NCBI GenBank assembly: GCA_036675035.1 | Contig: JAKFFO010000106.1 | Location: forward strand, 1-37,636 | Length of the DNA: 37,636 nt | Origin: MESE01 sp036675035 | GTDB taxonomy: Bacteria; Pseudomonadota; Gammaproteobacteria; Burkholderiales; Burkholderiaceae_D | Reading direction: 5' to 3' | Shown: one piece after another, positions 1 through 8,039 of the stretch | How positions within the stretch are numbered: position 1 is the stretch's first letter | How the letters are laid out: every line of letters starts with the position of its first letter | Program-made: the position numbers and the translations under genes | The notes under the pieces: generated by a model | Seen by the model: the letters and a program-made list of their open reading frames with translations, nothing else | The model's database searches: none | Told to the model about the DNA's origin: nothing

Positions 1-750
1 AATGAAACTGCGCGAATCCGCCGACTGGATCAGGTCGAACCGGCATCCGAACGCATGCTGCAGTACCTCGGTTGTCAATACTTCGCTTGTACGGCCGATC
101 CAGTGCCGGTCATGCGCCAATACCAGCACATGCGTAGCAAAGCGCGCCGCAAGATTGATGTCGTGGCAGCTGGCCACTATCGCATGATTTTTCGAAAGGT
201 CGCGTAGCAGCAGCATCATTGCAAGCTGATGCGCGACATCCTGATGCGACGTCGGCTCGTCGAGCAACAGCAGGTCAGGTGCCTGGGTAAGCAAGGTCGC
301 CAATCCGGCGCGCTGCCGCTCGCCGCCTGACAGATGCAGCACGTCGGCCTCGGCCTTGTCGGCCAGTCCGACCAGCGTCAGTGCGGCAATGGCGGTCGCC
401 CTGTCTTCTTGCGTATCCCAGCTGCGTCCGACGCGGTAAGGTGTGCGGCCGATCAATACGGTATCGAGAACGGTATGGGAAAACGCATCGATATGCTGCT
501 GCGGCAGCAAGCCTCGTTTCCGGGCCAGGTCCACTGAGGATGCTGCCTCGATACCGGCGCCGTCGATCGAGATTCGTCCAGAAGCGGGCTTGAGCAGACC
601 GGCGAGCGCATAAAGCAGGCTGCTCTTGCCGACGCCGTTTTTGCCGATTACACACCAGAATTCACCACGCGACGCCGCCCAGTTCAAGCCGGAAATCAGG
701 CCCCGCCCACCGATCGATACATGCAAGTTTTCCGTGCGCAAAAGGCTCAT
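1..750 (-). CDS. btuD: Cobalamin ABC transporter ATP-binding protein (BtuD-like), 3' end cut by window
   Basis: ATPase of a FecCD/BtuCD-type importer that powers passage of vitamin B12 or a corrinoid across the inner membrane. The frame reads open from an ATG at 750-748 to the window edge, about 250 codons, so only a few C-terminal residues are missing. Visible motifs are a Walker A loop (GKNGVGKSS), the ABC signature LSGGERQR, Walker B ending LLLLDEP, and a switch histidine in SCHDIN. The start overlaps the stop of the permease gene by four bases (ATGA), which indicates translational coupling. A siderophore-type FecE homologue would look similar. The B12 assignment rests on the upstream btuB-like receptor and cobalamin riboswitch. 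No periplasmic binding protein (BtuF) is seen in this window. Confidence 0.88.
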   Translation of the reverse strand, partial: MSLLRTENLHVSIGGRGLISGLNWAASRGEFWCVIGKNGVGKSSLLYALAGLLKPASGRISIDGAGIEAASSVDLARKRGLLPQQHIDAFSHTVLDTVLIGRTPYRVGRSWDTQEDRATAIAALTLVGLADKAEADVLHLSGGERQRAGLATLLTQAPDLLLLDEPTSHQDVAHQLAMMLLLRDLSKNHAIVASCHDINLAARFATHVLVLAHDRHWIGRTSEVLTTEVLQHAFGCRFDLIQSADSRSFI

Positions 751-1742
751 GACCGGCTCCGCGTCAACAACACCAGGAATACCGGCACCCCGACCAGCGC
801 AGTGATGACGCCGACCGGCAGCTGCGTAGGCGCAACCACGGTGCGCGCAACCAGATCGGCCAGCGTCAGCGCAGAACCGCCGGCCAGCACCGACGCCGGC
901 AACAGCATGCGCTGATCGTTGCCGATCATCAGCCGAAGCGCGTGCGGAACCACCAATCCGACAAATCCGATGGTTCCGGCGACCGCTACCGCACTGGCGG
1001 TCGCCAGCGATGCGACCAGCAGCGCCATGATGCGCAGCCGGATCACAGGAACACCGAGCAATTGCGCTGCCGCGTCACCATGCGCCAGCACGTTCAGGCG
1101 TGTCGCATTGACAACTGCCCAAAGCAAGCCGGCACACAGCGCAATCCATGCCGGCCCGTAAAGAAAACTGTTTTCGAGATCGCCCATCAGCCAGAAGATC
1201 ATGCCGCGCAATTTGGTGTCTGGCGCCATGCTGAGAATCAAGGTCATCAGCGCGCCGAACCCGGAGGCGATCATCACGCCGGTCAGGATCAGCCGCACCC
1301 CCGACGGCGACGATGCGATTGCCGGCGTCAGCCGCAACAACGCACGCCGCGCCAGTCCGAACAACAGACCGATGGCGAACAAGGCGCCGAGCAGTGCGCC
1401 GATATGGGTACTCCACTGAATGCCCCACAGTGCAATACCGGCAGGTGCAAACAGCATCATGCCCATCGCCCCGGCAGCGGCGCCGCCGGACACGCCGAGC
1501 ACGTACGGATCGGCCAGCGGATTGCGCAGCAATACCTGCATCAGTGCACCGGCCAACGCAAGCAGGCCGCCGACCGCGAACGCAGTCAGCGACCGCGGAA
1601 ACCGCAGCTGCCACAGGATATCGGACTGAGCACCCGGCAGGTAACAACCGCTGCTGCCGCAGAAAACTGCTGCGCCGAGCACGACGACACCAATCCCTGC
1701 GAGCAGGGAGAGGATTAGCAACAGGCGGCGCGGCAGTATCAT
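747..1742 (-). CDS. btuC: Cobalamin ABC transporter permease (BtuC/FecCD family)
   Basis: Inner-membrane permease of the FecCD family, about 331 residues, very hydrophobic, with the roughly ten transmembrane segments expected for BtuC. Typical family stretches are visible, such as RNPLADPYVLGVSGGAA near residue 75 and a GFVGLVVPHALR motif near residue 265 that forms the ATPase contact region. A TTG three codons upstream (1751) would also open the frame. The ATG at 1742 is preferred because the AAGAGA ribosome-binding stretch is too close to the TTG. It follows the receptor gene after only about 14 bases and overlaps the ATPase gene, so the three form one operon, presumably repressed by B12 through the riboswitch. 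Confidence 0.88.
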   Translation of the reverse strand: MILPRRLLLILSLLAGIGVVVLGAAVFCGSSGCYLPGAQSDILWQLRFPRSLTAFAVGGLLALAGALMQVLLRNPLADPYVLGVSGGAAAGAMGMMLFAPAGIALWGIQWSTHIGALLGALFAIGLLFGLARRALLRLTPAIASSPSGVRLILTGVMIASGFGALMTLILSMAPDTKLRGMIFWLMGDLENSFLYGPAWIALCAGLLWAVVNATRLNVLAHGDAAAQLLGVPVIRLRIMALLVASLATASAVAVAGTIGFVGLVVPHALRLMIGNDQRMLLPASVLAGGSALTLADLVARTVVAPTQLPVGVITALVGVPVFLVLLTRSRS

Positions 1743-1756
1743 GGCTACCAAGTCTC

Positions 1757-3631
1757 TTATTGCTGCCAGTTCAGGCCGATGAAGATTCCGCGCGGCGACT
1801 GGTTGTAGCCATACGCCGTTTGATACTTGCGGTCGAACAGGTTATCCACCCGTCCGAGCACTGACAAGCCTTTCATTACCGTGTATCGCGCATTCAGATT
1901 TGTGATCCAGTACGCTTCCAGGTCCTGCGGAACGTCGGGGCGCGAGCCGGTGTAGCCGAGATCGCCTCCCCACTGCCAGTCACCGAACGTTTTCGTTGCC
2001 GACAACGATGCCAGGACGCGCGCGCGGCGCCGCAGGCGCTGGTCGGTCAGATCGTCACGGGGATCCTGCAAGGTCAGGCTTGCGCGCAGATCGGTGTCAT
2101 TCCAGTTGCCGCTCGCGCTCAGTTCCAGACCCTGGTTGCGGGCTCTTGCGATATTATCGAAGCGGAATGTCGCAATATCGTACTGCAATTGATCGCGCGT
2201 GCGTGTCTTGAACAGGGTGGCGCGCAGCAAAGTGCCGGATGCGGAATATTGCATGCCGAGTTCGACTGAACGTGCATGTTCCGGCTTCAAATTCGGATTG
2301 CCAAAAAACGGCGCATACAGGTAGCCGAGCGGCGGCGCGCTGAATCCGGTCGAGACATTGCCGATCAGCTTGACTGCCTTGGTCACATCGAACCCATAAC
2401 CCAGATAACCGGTGGTCGCCGATTCGACGCGATCCAGTCGATCATGGCGTAGATTGAGTTGCAGCTGGTGCGCATCGAACTTCCCCAATGCACCGGCGTA
2501 AAAACTGTCGGCATTGCGGTTGACGCTGAAAAGGTTACCGAATCCGTTGTCGCTGTTTAACGCCTGCCACTGTCTTTCGTAGCCTGCGGTTCCGGCCCAT
2601 GCCGCCGACATTGAAATCTCGTTGTGCCAATGCAGGATGCGGGTTTTGCTTTTGTAGTTATCGTCTCTATTTCCAAAATTGGTGACGTACCGGTTTGCAT
2701 TCCTGTCGCGCGACTCTGAATAGGACAGGCGCGATGACCAGTTATCGGCAATGCGGTTCTGCGAAAATGCTGTGACCGTGCCCACATCAGTCGTACCGGC
2801 ATGCAGATTGGCAGTTGCATCGAACATGCTGCCACTGTCGAAATCGAACTTTCCTTCGGTCGAGGAAAAACGCATACCCAGTTCATGCCCGTTCGCAAGC
2901 TCTTGTGACAGCGCACCGCTGACACTGGTGTTGCGGTACCCGTCGCTGTCGGGATTCGCAGTAGCAATCTGATCCGGATTCAATGCCGAGAAGCCATCGG
3001 TCCTGAAATCGGACGCCGAGAGCGAATATCGCGTGCCGCCGTTCGATCCGTTGACACCGGCGGATAATTTCGTCGTACCTCGCGATCCTGCTTCGACATT
3101 TAAGTTAACCTGGGCCGGACCATCACCGCGCTTGGTAAATATCTGAATCACGCCGCCGATTCCGCTCGATCCATAGACGCTGGAAACGTTACCGCGCACG
3201 ATTTCGATCCGATCGATCTGGTCCAGCATCAAGTGCTCGATGCTGACCGTTCCAGTCGCATCCTGTTTCGTAAGCGGCACGCCATCCAGCAAAATCAAGG
3301 TCTGGCGCGTTTCCGCTCCACGCACGAACAGTCCGCTGGATTGGCCGTAGCCGCCATTCTGAGTGAACTGAACTCCGGCCTCCCGTCTGAGCAGCGAAGG
3401 TAAATCGACTGCCTGCGAATCGCGAATCTCGTCAGAAGTGATTACTGTTGTATGCGGCAGCGCATCGGTTTGCAGCTGCTCCATTCGCGAAGCAGTTACC
3501 ACTACGGGCGGCAACATGTTGTCCGAAGTTGAGATGGTTTGCGCCGATAGATTGCAGGCCGCGGAAATCAGGACGAACAAAGTGAATGAGCGTGCAATGG
3601 CACGCGATGGATTGGCTTGAAAAATCGACAT
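1757..3631 (-). CDS. btuB: TonB-dependent outer-membrane vitamin B12 receptor (BtuB-like)
   Basis: Outer-membrane TonB-dependent receptor of 624 residues, in the size range of BtuB. It has an N-terminal signal peptide (hydrophobic FTLFVLISAAC, ending near ...LSAQ at residue 31). A TonB-box-like VVVTASR lies near residue 43. A plug domain follows with DLPSLLRREAGV, LLDGVPL and RIEIVRGNVSSVYGSSGIGGVIQI, then a beta-barrel ending in an aromatic-rich strand (FIGLNWQQ). The plug resembles BtuB more than siderophore receptors. The cobalamin riboswitch directly upstream makes B12 or corrinoid the probable ligand. It is the first gene of the btuBCD operon. Confidence 0.9.
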   Translation of the reverse strand: MSIFQANPSRAIARSFTLFVLISAACNLSAQTISTSDNMLPPVVVTASRMEQLQTDALPHTTVITSDEIRDSQAVDLPSLLRREAGVQFTQNGGYGQSSGLFVRGAETRQTLILLDGVPLTKQDATGTVSIEHLMLDQIDRIEIVRGNVSSVYGSSGIGGVIQIFTKRGDGPAQVNLNVEAGSRGTTKLSAGVNGSNGGTRYSLSASDFRTDGFSALNPDQIATANPDSDGYRNTSVSGALSQELANGHELGMRFSSTEGKFDFDSGSMFDATANLHAGTTDVGTVTAFSQNRIADNWSSRLSYSESRDRNANRYVTNFGNRDDNYKSKTRILHWHNEISMSAAWAGTAGYERQWQALNSDNGFGNLFSVNRNADSFYAGALGKFDAHQLQLNLRHDRLDRVESATTGYLGYGFDVTKAVKLIGNVSTGFSAPPLGYLYAPFFGNPNLKPEHARSVELGMQYSASGTLLRATLFKTRTRDQLQYDIATFRFDNIARARNQGLELSASGNWNDTDLRASLTLQDPRDDLTDQRLRRRARVLASLSATKTFGDWQWGGDLGYTGSRPDVPQDLEAYWITNLNARYTVMKGLSVLGRVDNLFDRKYQTAYGYNQSPRGIFIGLNWQQ

Positions 3632-3749
3632 GGTAAAAACCTGAAAAGGGGCATCCCGCCAGCTTCCCCGCAGGCGAGACTATTCAGGAGCGCAAACGCG
3701 GCTATCCGCGTCCAATTGGAAAACCAGGACGAAATCAACCCCGCTTCGT

Positions 3750-3957
3750 CGCTCCCACCTGTCTTGGCCGGTATCCGGGCTTACAAGTCAAACCGCACCA
3801 CCTTCCCATGCACAGACAGCACAGTGGTATTGAGATGCGGCCAGTATGGCAATGCCATACGCTTGCTTACCGTTGCGGGGGCAGCACACGCTAGCGTGAA
3901 AACGCCTCGTGTTTCCCGTTTAACTGCGCGCCGGAAACGGCGCGCGGGCACCAAAAA
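3750..3957 (-). promoter_or_regulatory. Cobalamin (B12) riboswitch
   Basis: The minus-strand leader of btuB carries the conserved cobalamin riboswitch blocks in the right order. A GGTGCC start sits at 3952-3947, followed by a GC-rich stem and GGGAA. The core CTGCCCCCGCAACGGTAAG lies at 3884-3866, then a TATGGCATTGCCATA hairpin, and finally the B12 box AAGCCCGGATACCGGCC at 3782-3766. The expected function is to turn down btuBCD when adenosyl- or other cobalamin is plentiful. About 118 bases separate the B12 box from the btuB start and should hold the expression platform. No U-tract terminator is visible there, so control of ribosome access is more likely. Confidence 0.93.
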
Positions 3958-3964
3958 CGTGACA

Positions 3965-3994
3965 AGTGTAGTTGCATTGGATGTGGTCCGTCAA
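3965..3994 (-). promoter_or_regulatory. Sigma70-like promoter of the btuBCD transcript
   Basis: On the minus strand a TTGACG hexamer (3994-3989) and a TACACT hexamer (3970-3965) are separated by 18 bases. Transcription would start a few bases before the riboswitch GGTGCC block. This is prediction from sequence only, but the location just upstream of the riboswitch supports it. Confidence 0.6.
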
Positions 3995-4080
3995 TTTGGA
4001 TCGGCAAATCAATGCGATACTTGCGTCCATTGCATCCTGCACGCAGGATCAATGAATACCGACATCGTTCAATTGAATCC

Positions 4081-4947
4081 ATGACCAAAACAACCGATAT
4101 CTCACCCGATTATTACGCTCGCCAATACAATGCGCGCGCCGCGATTCCGGATCACCCTTACATTTTTACCCGCTGGCAAAAAGACTCGGCGCTGGTCCGC
4201 CGTACCAATGCCGGTTTGTTCAACCTGGCCTATGGCGATTCTCCGGGTGAACGGCTCGACTTCTTCCCCGCCAACCGGAGCGGAGCGCCGCTTCTGGTAT
4301 TCATTCATGGCGGATGGTGGCGGTCGCTGGACAAATCGGATTTTTCGTTCGTGGTGCCGGGCTACCGGCAGGCCGGATTCAACGTCGTGCTGACCAATTA
4401 CACGCTCGCACCGCAAGCATCGCTACAGGAAATCACGCGCCAGCAACTGCGGGCACTGGCATGGCTGTATCGCAATGCCGAACGATACGACTTTGACCCG
4501 CAACGCATCATCGTCGCCGGCCATTCGGCCGGTGCGCATCTCTCGGCAATGATGATGGCAGCGAGATGGACCGAATTTGCATCCGACCTGCCCGCCGACC
4601 TGGTGAAAGCGGGAATACTGATGTCCGGCTTATTCGATCTTGCGCCGGTGCTCCATGCGGACTTTGTCAATGTTGACCTGAAACTGGGACCGGCGGATGT
4701 CGGCCCGCTATCGCCCACCTCCATGCCGCAGGCGCATGACGCGCCCTTCATCACGGCGGTCGGTGGCCTCGAGTCGGATGAGTTCCGACGGCAAACGGTA
4801 TTAATTGCCGAAAAATGGAAGTCAAATCATGTCGCCGATATCGCGCTACCGGACCGGAATCACCTGACGATCTGCGATGCATTCGCAACGCCGGGCGATC
4901 CATTGTTCGAAGCGGGCATCAAGCTGATTTCCGATATCGCGGGATGA
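4081..4947 (+). CDS. Alpha/beta hydrolase, arylformamidase (kynurenine formamidase)-like
   Basis: Serine hydrolase of about 288 residues from the ATG at 4081. An ATG at 4012 would add 23 residues that look unlike the family. The oxyanion-hole motif HGGWW is near residue 78 and the nucleophile elbow GHSAGAH near residue 148. Both are typical of the alpha/beta-hydrolase type of arylformamidase and carboxylesterases. A late aspartate and the histidine of PDRNHLTICD complete a plausible triad. The family removes N-formyl from kynurenine in tryptophan degradation, but no other kynurenine gene (kynA, kynU) is near, so the substrate is uncertain. It diverges from btuB and is not obviously in an operon. 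Confidence 0.72.
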   Translation: MTKTTDISPDYYARQYNARAAIPDHPYIFTRWQKDSALVRRTNAGLFNLAYGDSPGERLDFFPANRSGAPLLVFIHGGWWRSLDKSDFSFVVPGYRQAGFNVVLTNYTLAPQASLQEITRQQLRALAWLYRNAERYDFDPQRIIVAGHSAGAHLSAMMMAARWTEFASDLPADLVKAGILMSGLFDLAPVLHADFVNVDLKLGPADVGPLSPTSMPQAHDAPFITAVGGLESDEFRRQTVLIAEKWKSNHVADIALPDRNHLTICDAFATPGDPLFEAGIKLISDIAG

Positions 4948-4977
4948 TCGTCTTCGACGGCGTTTTGCCGCACGCCG

Positions 4978-5292
4978 TCAATGGGCGAGTTTCAATCCGA
5001 TAATTCCGGCCAGGATCAATGCAACGCAAAGCAGTCGCAAAACGGCTGCGGATTCGCCGAACAGGAAGATGCCGAGTATGACTGTGCCGACGGTACCGAT
5101 CCCGGTCCATACCGCATAAGCGGTGCCGACCGGAATGCTGCGCATCGCCATTCCAAGCAACCCCAGGCTGACCACCATTGCAGCGACGGTGCCCACGGTC
5201 GGCCACAACCTGGTAAAGCCTTCGGTATATTTCAGGCCGATTGCCCAGCCAATCTCAAAAAGACCCGCGACGACAAGAATGAACCAAGCCAT
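4978..5292 (-). CDS. gdx: Guanidinium exporter Gdx (SugE), SMR family
   Basis: Small multidrug resistance family membrane protein of 104 residues with four predicted helices. The essential membrane glutamate is present (Glu13 in GLFEIGWAIGLKYT), and the VGTAYAVWTGIGTVGT signature matches the SugE/Gdx subgroup rather than EmrE. Gdx proteins exchange guanidinium for protons. A longer in-frame start upstream was rejected because the extra residues would be translated from the riboswitch. It lies downstream of the VOC gene on the same strand, but the guanidine-II riboswitch in between gives it its own control. Confidence 0.93.
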   Translation of the reverse strand: MAWFILVVAGLFEIGWAIGLKYTEGFTRLWPTVGTVAAMVVSLGLLGMAMRSIPVGTAYAVWTGIGTVGTVILGIFLFGESAAVLRLLCVALILAGIIGLKLAH

Positions 5293-5312
5293 TTTCTGCT
5301 TTCTGTAGATGT

Positions 5313-5357
5313 CAGGGCCGTCCCTGCCTGGTGATGGAGCGGCGAGGTCGTCCTCGC
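5313..5357 (-). promoter_or_regulatory. Guanidine-II (mini-ykkC) riboswitch
   Basis: Two short hairpins with the ACGR loops that define mini-ykkC RNAs lie on the minus strand just ahead of gdx. The first is GCGAGG-ACGA-CCTCGC (5357-5342), the second CAGGG-ACGG-CCCTG (5326-5313). The second stem ends about 20 bases before the gdx ATG, where folding could influence ribosome access. Known guanidine-II RNAs bind one guanidinium per hairpin and turn on guanidine exporters. Both stems pair perfectly and the downstream gene is the expected one. Confidence 0.9.
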
Positions 5358-5393
5358 TTCCGCAAAAAAAGCAGTTTGAAAACCAGTGCCGGT

Positions 5394-5960
5394 TTATTGC
5401 TGCTGTGCCAGCCGCTCCGCCTTCTCTCTTGACCACCCCGCGATCTTTTCATGGATGCCCTCTTGCTCGCGCATCATTTGCGACTCGGGCGCCAGTTGTG
5501 CGCATAACTCGAGGCGGATGCCGTTCGGGTCGAAGAAATAAATCGATTTGAACACGCGATGGTCGGTAACGCCGAGAACCTCGATGCCGTGGGCCTCGAT
5601 CCGTTTCCTCATCGACTCCAGTTCTTCCACCGTCTTGACGCGCAACGCAACATGATTGACCCAGGCCGGCGTATTCGGCGAGGGGGCAGAAGCCTGATTA
5701 TCGCCGAGATCGAAAAATGCCAGGCATCCGCCATCGGTCATGCGAAAGAAGATATGAACGTACGGGCAAAATTCTCCGGTCGACGGCACGATGTCGGCAC
5801 GGATGTAATGAAACAGCGGCAAGCCGAGAATGTCTTCATAAAAATGGCGTGTTTCTTCCGCGTCGCGGCAGCGATAGGCAAAATGATGCAGACCGTTGAT
5901 AGGCACTGCGGCGGGTACCGTCGCAGCCCGCCCGACTGCAGTATCAGCGAGTGAAATCAT
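5394..5960 (-). CDS. VOC-family (glyoxalase/extradiol dioxygenase-like) protein
   Basis: Protein of 188 residues with a vicinal-oxygen-chelate fold. Candidate metal ligands are a histidine in LHHFAYRC near residue 25, a histidine in VNHVALRV near residue 113 and a glutamate in FDPNGIRLEL near residue 152. The strong ribosome-binding site AGGAGG supports the start. It begins 9 bases after the FAH-family gene and is surely co-transcribed with it. Members of this fold are ring-cleaving dioxygenases, glyoxalases, epimerases or resistance proteins. Pairing with an FAH hydrolase hints at a catabolic oxygenase or isomerase, but no substrate can be read from sequence. Confidence 0.8.
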   Translation of the reverse strand: MISLADTAVGRAATVPAAVPINGLHHFAYRCRDAEETRHFYEDILGLPLFHYIRADIVPSTGEFCPYVHIFFRMTDGGCLAFFDLGDNQASAPSPNTPAWVNHVALRVKTVEELESMRKRIEAHGIEVLGVTDHRVFKSIYFFDPNGIRLELCAQLAPESQMMREQEGIHEKIAGWSREKAERLAQQQ

Positions 5961-5969
5961 GGCGACCTC

Positions 5970-6983
5970 CTAGAGTTCAGTATTGAAACGTCCGGTTTTT
6001 GCAAGATGCTGGACAACTTTCTGATTGATCGCACCGAAGATCGATTTGCCGTCCGCATCGAGCATTTCAAACTTGATCGTATCGCCGAATTTCATGAACG
6101 GCGTCTTCGGTTCGCCTTCGGCGATCATTTCCAGCGCACGCTTTTCGGCGATACAGGTATATCCCTTTTTCGCATCCTTGTTCGACACCGTACCCGAGCC
6201 GATGATCGAGCCGGCACGCACATTGCGCGTTTTCGCCAGATGCGCGATCAATTGCGGAAAACTGAACACCATATCGACGCCCGCGTTCGGCTGGCCGACC
6301 TGCACGCCGTTCCAGGTAGTGCGCAGCGGCAGATGCACCTTGCCATCCTGCCATGCGCTTCCAAGCTCATCCGGTGTTACCGCGACCGGAGAGAAACTCG
6401 ACGCGGTCTTGGATTGCAGAAAGCCGAAGCCTTTTGCCAGTTCCGGCGGAATCAGGTTGCGCAGCGATACGTCGTTGACCAGCATCAGCAGCTTGATATG
6501 CGACGCCGCCTTCTCCGGCTTTGTTCCCATCGGCACATCATCGGCAATCACCGCAACCTCGCCTTCGAAATCGATGCCCCACTCTTCGGATATGAGTTCA
6601 ATATCGTCCGTCGGACCGACGAAATCGTCCGAGCCCCCCTGGTACATCAGTGGATCGTGCCAAAACGATTCCGGCACCTCGGCATTGCGCGCCTTGCGCA
6701 CCAGCTCGACGTGATTCACGTATGCCGAACCGTCCGCCCATTGATAGGCGCGCGGCAGTGGCGCCATGCAGCGGCGGGCGTCGAACTCGAATGCGCGATG
6801 CGCGTTGCCTGCGTTCAGTGCATCGTAAAGGCCGGCCAGCTGGGGCGCGATAAACTCCCAATCGTCCAGCGCACGCTGCAGCGTGGATGCGATTCCATCA
6901 GCGATCACGGCCGACTTCAGGTCGCGGGACACGATCACGAGTTGTCCGTCGCGGGTATTGTCTTTAAAAGTTGCAAGTTTCAT
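5970..6983 (-). CDS. Fumarylacetoacetate hydrolase (FAH) family protein
   Basis: About 337 residues from the ATG at 6983. The longer frame to 7115 runs through the divergent promoter and was rejected. The C-terminal two thirds carry the FAH fold: metal-ligand glutamates in DFEGEVAVIADD near residue 140, then LVNDVSLRNLIP, the SKTASSFSP segment and IIGSGTVSN near residue 275. FAH-family enzymes hydrolyse or decarboxylate beta-diketo acids such as fumarylacetoacetate, maleylpyruvate or acylpyruvates late in aromatic degradation. It is followed closely by the VOC gene and faces an IclR-type regulator, the usual layout of a small regulated catabolic operon. Confidence 0.85.
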   Translation of the reverse strand: MKLATFKDNTRDGQLVIVSRDLKSAVIADGIASTLQRALDDWEFIAPQLAGLYDALNAGNAHRAFEFDARRCMAPLPRAYQWADGSAYVNHVELVRKARNAEVPESFWHDPLMYQGGSDDFVGPTDDIELISEEWGIDFEGEVAVIADDVPMGTKPEKAASHIKLLMLVNDVSLRNLIPPELAKGFGFLQSKTASSFSPVAVTPDELGSAWQDGKVHLPLRTTWNGVQVGQPNAGVDMVFSFPQLIAHLAKTRNVRAGSIIGSGTVSNKDAKKGYTCIAEKRALEMIAEGEPKTPFMKFGDTIKFEMLDADGKSIFGAINQKVVQHLAKTGRFNTEL

Positions 6984-7001
6984 CCGGCGCCCTGCTATGA
7001 T

Positions 7002-7028
7002 TATGATAGGAGAAATTAATTTATCATA
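7002..7028. promoter_or_regulatory. Candidate IclR operator (inverted repeat TATGATA-N13-TATCATA)
   Basis: The 84-base space between the divergent FAH and IclR genes holds an inverted repeat. TATGATA lies at 7002-7008 and TATCATA at 7022-7028, in an AT-rich stretch. A further TATGAT at 6996-7001 extends it. It is the only clear dyad between the two starts and is well placed to control both directions. Binding by the IclR protein is inference. Confidence 0.45.
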
Positions 7029-7067
7029 TCGTAATACAAAACCAGTCAGAAATCGACCCCGTACAAC

Positions 7068-7925
7068 ATGAGAAAAGCGCATGCTTCCGTTCCTGCCAAA
7101 GGAAATCCGCAGCAAGGCATCCAGTCGGTAGAAGTTGCCGCGCCGCTATTGCGAGCACTCGTCAGCACAACAGGATCGCTATCATTGTCGGCGCTGGCGA
7201 AAAGCGCCGGCATGCCGGCTGCGAAGGCACACAGATATCTGGTCAGCCTGATTCGGGTCGGTCTGGTGGAGCAGGATTCGCTCTCCGGCGAATACGATCT
7301 GGGTCCGCTTGCCCTGGAGCTGGGCTTGGCGTCGCTCGGACGCCTCGATGCACTCAAGCGCGCGGAAGAAGTGATGGCAAGCCTGCGCGATGCGACCAGC
7401 GAAACCGTCGCGCTCGCTACCTGGGGAAACATGGGTCCGACCTATATACGATTGATGCAGTCGCGCCGCCCGGTCACCATCAACCTGCAAATCGGCAGCG
7501 TAATGCCGATGACCTATACCGCAAGCGGTTTATGCTTTGCGGCATTCTTGCCCGAGAATGAAACGGCGGATTTGCTGCGCTTGGAATTGGCCCGCAACCG
7601 CCGGGACCAGATCGATGCGCCGCACTCCCGGATTGCGCTTGCTCCTTTGCTGGCTGAAACCCGGCAACATGGAATGGCCCGTATCATCGGGCGTCTCGAT
7701 CCTGGCGCAGTACGGGATCCCGGAAAAAGCCGGGCGGCCGAACGGTTGCTGGCAGGGTTCAATGCGTTCTCCGCGCCGGTCTTCGATCATGACGGCCGCA
7801 TGCGCTTCGCGCTTACCACCGTAGGGTCCGCTGCGCACATCAGCGCCGCCTGGGACGGCGATATTGCTCAATTGACATCAATGCATGCGATTGAGCTTTC
7901 GCAGCGTTTGGGGTTTCGCCGCTGA
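7068..7925 (+). CDS. IclR-family transcriptional regulator
   Basis: Regulator of 285 residues. An N-terminal winged helix-turn-helix (about residues 20-80, including LSALAKSAGMPAAKAHRYLVSLIRVGLVEQD) is followed by the effector-binding domain (VMASLRDATSETVALATW onward). IclR proteins commonly control catabolic operons and sense a pathway substrate or intermediate. It is divergent from the FAH-VOC operon and 114 bases upstream of the phosphonate-type importer on the same strand, so it may control both. The effector is unknown. Confidence 0.88.
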   Translation: MRKAHASVPAKGNPQQGIQSVEVAAPLLRALVSTTGSLSLSALAKSAGMPAAKAHRYLVSLIRVGLVEQDSLSGEYDLGPLALELGLASLGRLDALKRAEEVMASLRDATSETVALATWGNMGPTYIRLMQSRRPVTINLQIGSVMPMTYTASGLCFAAFLPENETADLLRLELARNRRDQIDAPHSRIALAPLLAETRQHGMARIIGRLDPGAVRDPGKSRAAERLLAGFNAFSAPVFDHDGRMRFALTTVGSAAHISAAWDGDIAQLTSMHAIELSQRLGFRR

Positions 7926-8039
7926 TCATTTACGCCGAAGCAGTTGCGGCTTGGCGACTTCAACCATACAATCGATTACACGAATAGAAATACAGATCAA
8001 ACAAATCAAAACGAAATCAAACAAACAATCGGAGACACC

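Noticed and set aside
942..1718. Open frame of 258 codons antisense to btuC
   Set aside because: Arginine- and glutamine-rich shadow of the permease gene without a plausible product.
3617..4084. Open frame of 155 codons on the plus strand opposite the btuB leader
   Set aside because: It covers the cobalamin riboswitch on the other strand and has no protein-like features; the riboswitch explains the conservation expected here.
6006..7019. Open frame of 337 codons antisense to the FAH gene
   Set aside because: Exact shadow of the FAH frame; histidine- and arginine-rich product with no family pattern.
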